The position numbers were made by a program, and so were the translations under genes. From NCBI GenBank assembly GCA_021738405.1, contig JAIPCC010000001.1, forward strand, positions 1 through 64,000: a stretch of 64,000 bases of DNA, written 5' to 3'. This document shows positions 63,307 to 64,000 of this stretch, piece after piece (positions within the stretch are counted from its first letter, which is position 1; each line of letters opens with the position of its first letter). The notes beneath the pieces were generated by a model. It ran no database searches. It was not told where the DNA came from and was given only the letters and a program-made list of their open reading frames with translations. Origin of the DNA: Crocinitomicaceae bacterium (GTDB lineage: Bacteria; Bacteroidota; Bacteroidia; Flavobacteriales_D; Crocinitomicaceae).

Positions 63307-64000
63307 AATACCCCAACTCCCATTGCTTATGGATTTAGAATCCAAAGCAATACTTAAAAAAACGGCAGCAGCACGTAGTGCCTTGGCAGAAATGAAAGGA
63401 GCTGCCATGAGTATTCCGAATGAAAGTATTTTAATAAGTACACTTTCCTTGCAGGAGGCCAAAGACAGTTCTGCTATTGAAAATATCATCACTACTCATG
63501 ATGAATTGTATCAGGGCGATTATTTGAAAAAAGAGTTTAAATCCATTGCGTCTAAAGAAGTACATAACTATGCAGAGGCCTTGCGTTGGGGTTTTGAAAC
63601 CGTAAGGCAAAAAGGAATTTTAATAAACAACCACATCATTCAAATGCAGGCAACGCTTGAAGAAAATGATGCAGGATTTAGAAAAGTACCTGGCACAGAA
63701 TTGAAGAATGAGCAAACAGGTGAAATCGTTTATACTCCACCCCAAACACATGATGAAGTGGTATCATTCATGAGCAACTTAGAGCAGTTTATGAATGACA
63801 ATACATTGTGCGATTGGGACCCATTGTTAAAGATGGCTATCATCCATCATCAGTTTGAGAGCATCCACCCTTTTTATGACGGAAATGGAAGAACAGGTAG
63901 GATTATAAATATTCTCTATCTGGTAAAGGAAGGCTTATTGAATTTGCCAATTCTGTATTTGAGCCGCTACATTAACCAAAACAAAGGTGATTATTACCGC
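63296..64000 (+). CDS. Fic domain protein, N-terminal 235 residues (cut by window edge)
   Basis: ATG at 63296, overlapping the membrane-protein stop by 11 bases; the frame is open to the window end. Residues 191-202 are HPFYDGNGRTGR, the complete Fic active-site motif, so AMP or another nucleotide part can be moved onto target proteins. Residues 58-63 (SSAIEN) match the S/T-x3-E-G/N inhibitory motif that blocks ATP binding, placed N-terminally (class II). Fic proteins are often found between hsdS and hsdR genes. The C-terminal part, often a winged helix, is outside the window. Confidence 0.92.
   Translation, partial: MAYKIPQLPLLMDLESKAILKKTAAARSALAEMKGAAMSIPNESILISTLSLQEAKDSSAIENIITTHDELYQGDYLKKEFKSIASKEVHNYAEALRWGFETVRQKGILINNHIIQMQATLEENDAGFRKVPGTELKNEQTGEIVYTPPQTHDEVVSFMSNLEQFMNDNTLCDWDPLLKMAIIHHQFESIHPFYDGNGRTGRIINILYLVKEGLLNLPILYLSRYINQNKGDYYR

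Larger units (their letters stand above)
50575..64000 (+). mobile_element. Integrative element inserted at the 3' end of mnmE, carrying a defence operon (right end outside window)
   Basis: From the last codons of mnmE onward the DNA becomes clearly more AT-rich and all genes run in one direction. The left end holds a tyrosine recombinase gene, two HTH genes, a DUF3987 gene, repeats and a terminator; the cargo is a type I RM operon with pAgo, membrane protein and Fic. The 3' end of mnmE (trmE/thdF) is the known attachment site of SGI1-type islands. No relaxase, transposase or conjugation gene is seen in this part. The right border and the second attachment copy are not in the window. Confidence 0.75.

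Noticed and set aside
63945-63965. Second attachment core near the window end (ATTCTGTATTTGAG)
   Set aside because: Only TTCTGTATT matches the mnmE core and it lies inside the fic reading frame, so it is a chance match.
50647-64000. Insertion sequence or conjugation genes in the element
   Set aside because: No transposase, relaxase or type IV secretion gene is present in this part. Only recombinase, HTH and DUF3987 backbone genes were found.
1-64000. tRNA or rRNA genes
   Set aside because: The intergenic gaps are short and none shows a cloverleaf or rRNA-like sequence on reading. A covariance-model search would be the decisive test.

Overview
The window comes from a member of the Bacteroidota, most likely a flavobacterial or related gliding-type lineage. 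The evidence is promoter -7 elements of the TANNTTTG type in front of many genes, few Shine-Dalgarno sites, a type IX secretion substrate with a gliding-type C-terminal domain, DUF4270 and DUF4292 lipoproteins, a stand-alone GlgA N-domain gene next to panC, and a Bacteroidota-style L32 and lysyl-tRNA synthetase. No rRNA, tRNA, CRISPR array or transposase was found. No stretch above 300 bases lacks a gene.

Bases 1 to about 50,600 are core chromosome with tightly packed housekeeping genes. In order they are: mutS (partial), a SpoU methyltransferase, lysS, an AsmA-like protein, the panC-panD-rfaE2 operon, a GlgA-like domain protein, DUF4270 lipoprotein and glmS, a secreted unknown, dxr, a large outer-membrane barrel, serS, and the dut - sugar nucleotidyltransferase - TPR lipoprotein - DUF4292 - EnvC run. 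These are followed by a surface polysaccharide block (flippase, Wzz-like, O-antigen ligase-like), a PKD/Ig-repeat T9SS adhesin, the lipid operon yceD-rpmF-plsX-fabH-accB-accC, pepA-pdxA, mutY, HU, a 30-residue AURKAIP1/COX24-type ribosomal protein gene, rng-recX, a thioredoxin, a TonB-type receptor, recO, tadA, a CvpA family protein, an ALDH7-like dehydrogenase and mnmE.

From the 3' end of mnmE to the end of the window the DNA is visibly more AT-rich and is an integrated element. It starts at the last codons of mnmE, the same target gene used by SGI1-type islands. After a terminator, nested inverted repeats and five 10-bp iterons come a zinc-ribbon/HTH protein, a tyrosine recombinase, an excisionase-like protein, a DUF3987 ATPase-like protein and an HTH/coiled-coil protein.

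The cargo is a long co-directional defence operon behind one clear Bacteroidota promoter: half-size HsdS, HsdM, full HsdS, a SEC-C zinc-motif protein of unknown function, a long prokaryotic Argonaute, a two-helix membrane protein and a Fic-domain protein cut by the window edge. The Argonaute keeps the residues that bind a guide 5' phosphate in MID but has lost all acidic catalytic residues in PIWI. Its gene overlaps the membrane-protein gene by 13 bases. This fits a long-B pAgo system in which a guide-loaded, non-cutting Argonaute senses invading nucleic acid and a membrane effector harms the cell (abortive infection). The unusual point is that it sits inside a type I restriction-modification operon and is also overlapped by a Fic gene. 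The hsdR gene is not in the window and is expected beyond its right edge.
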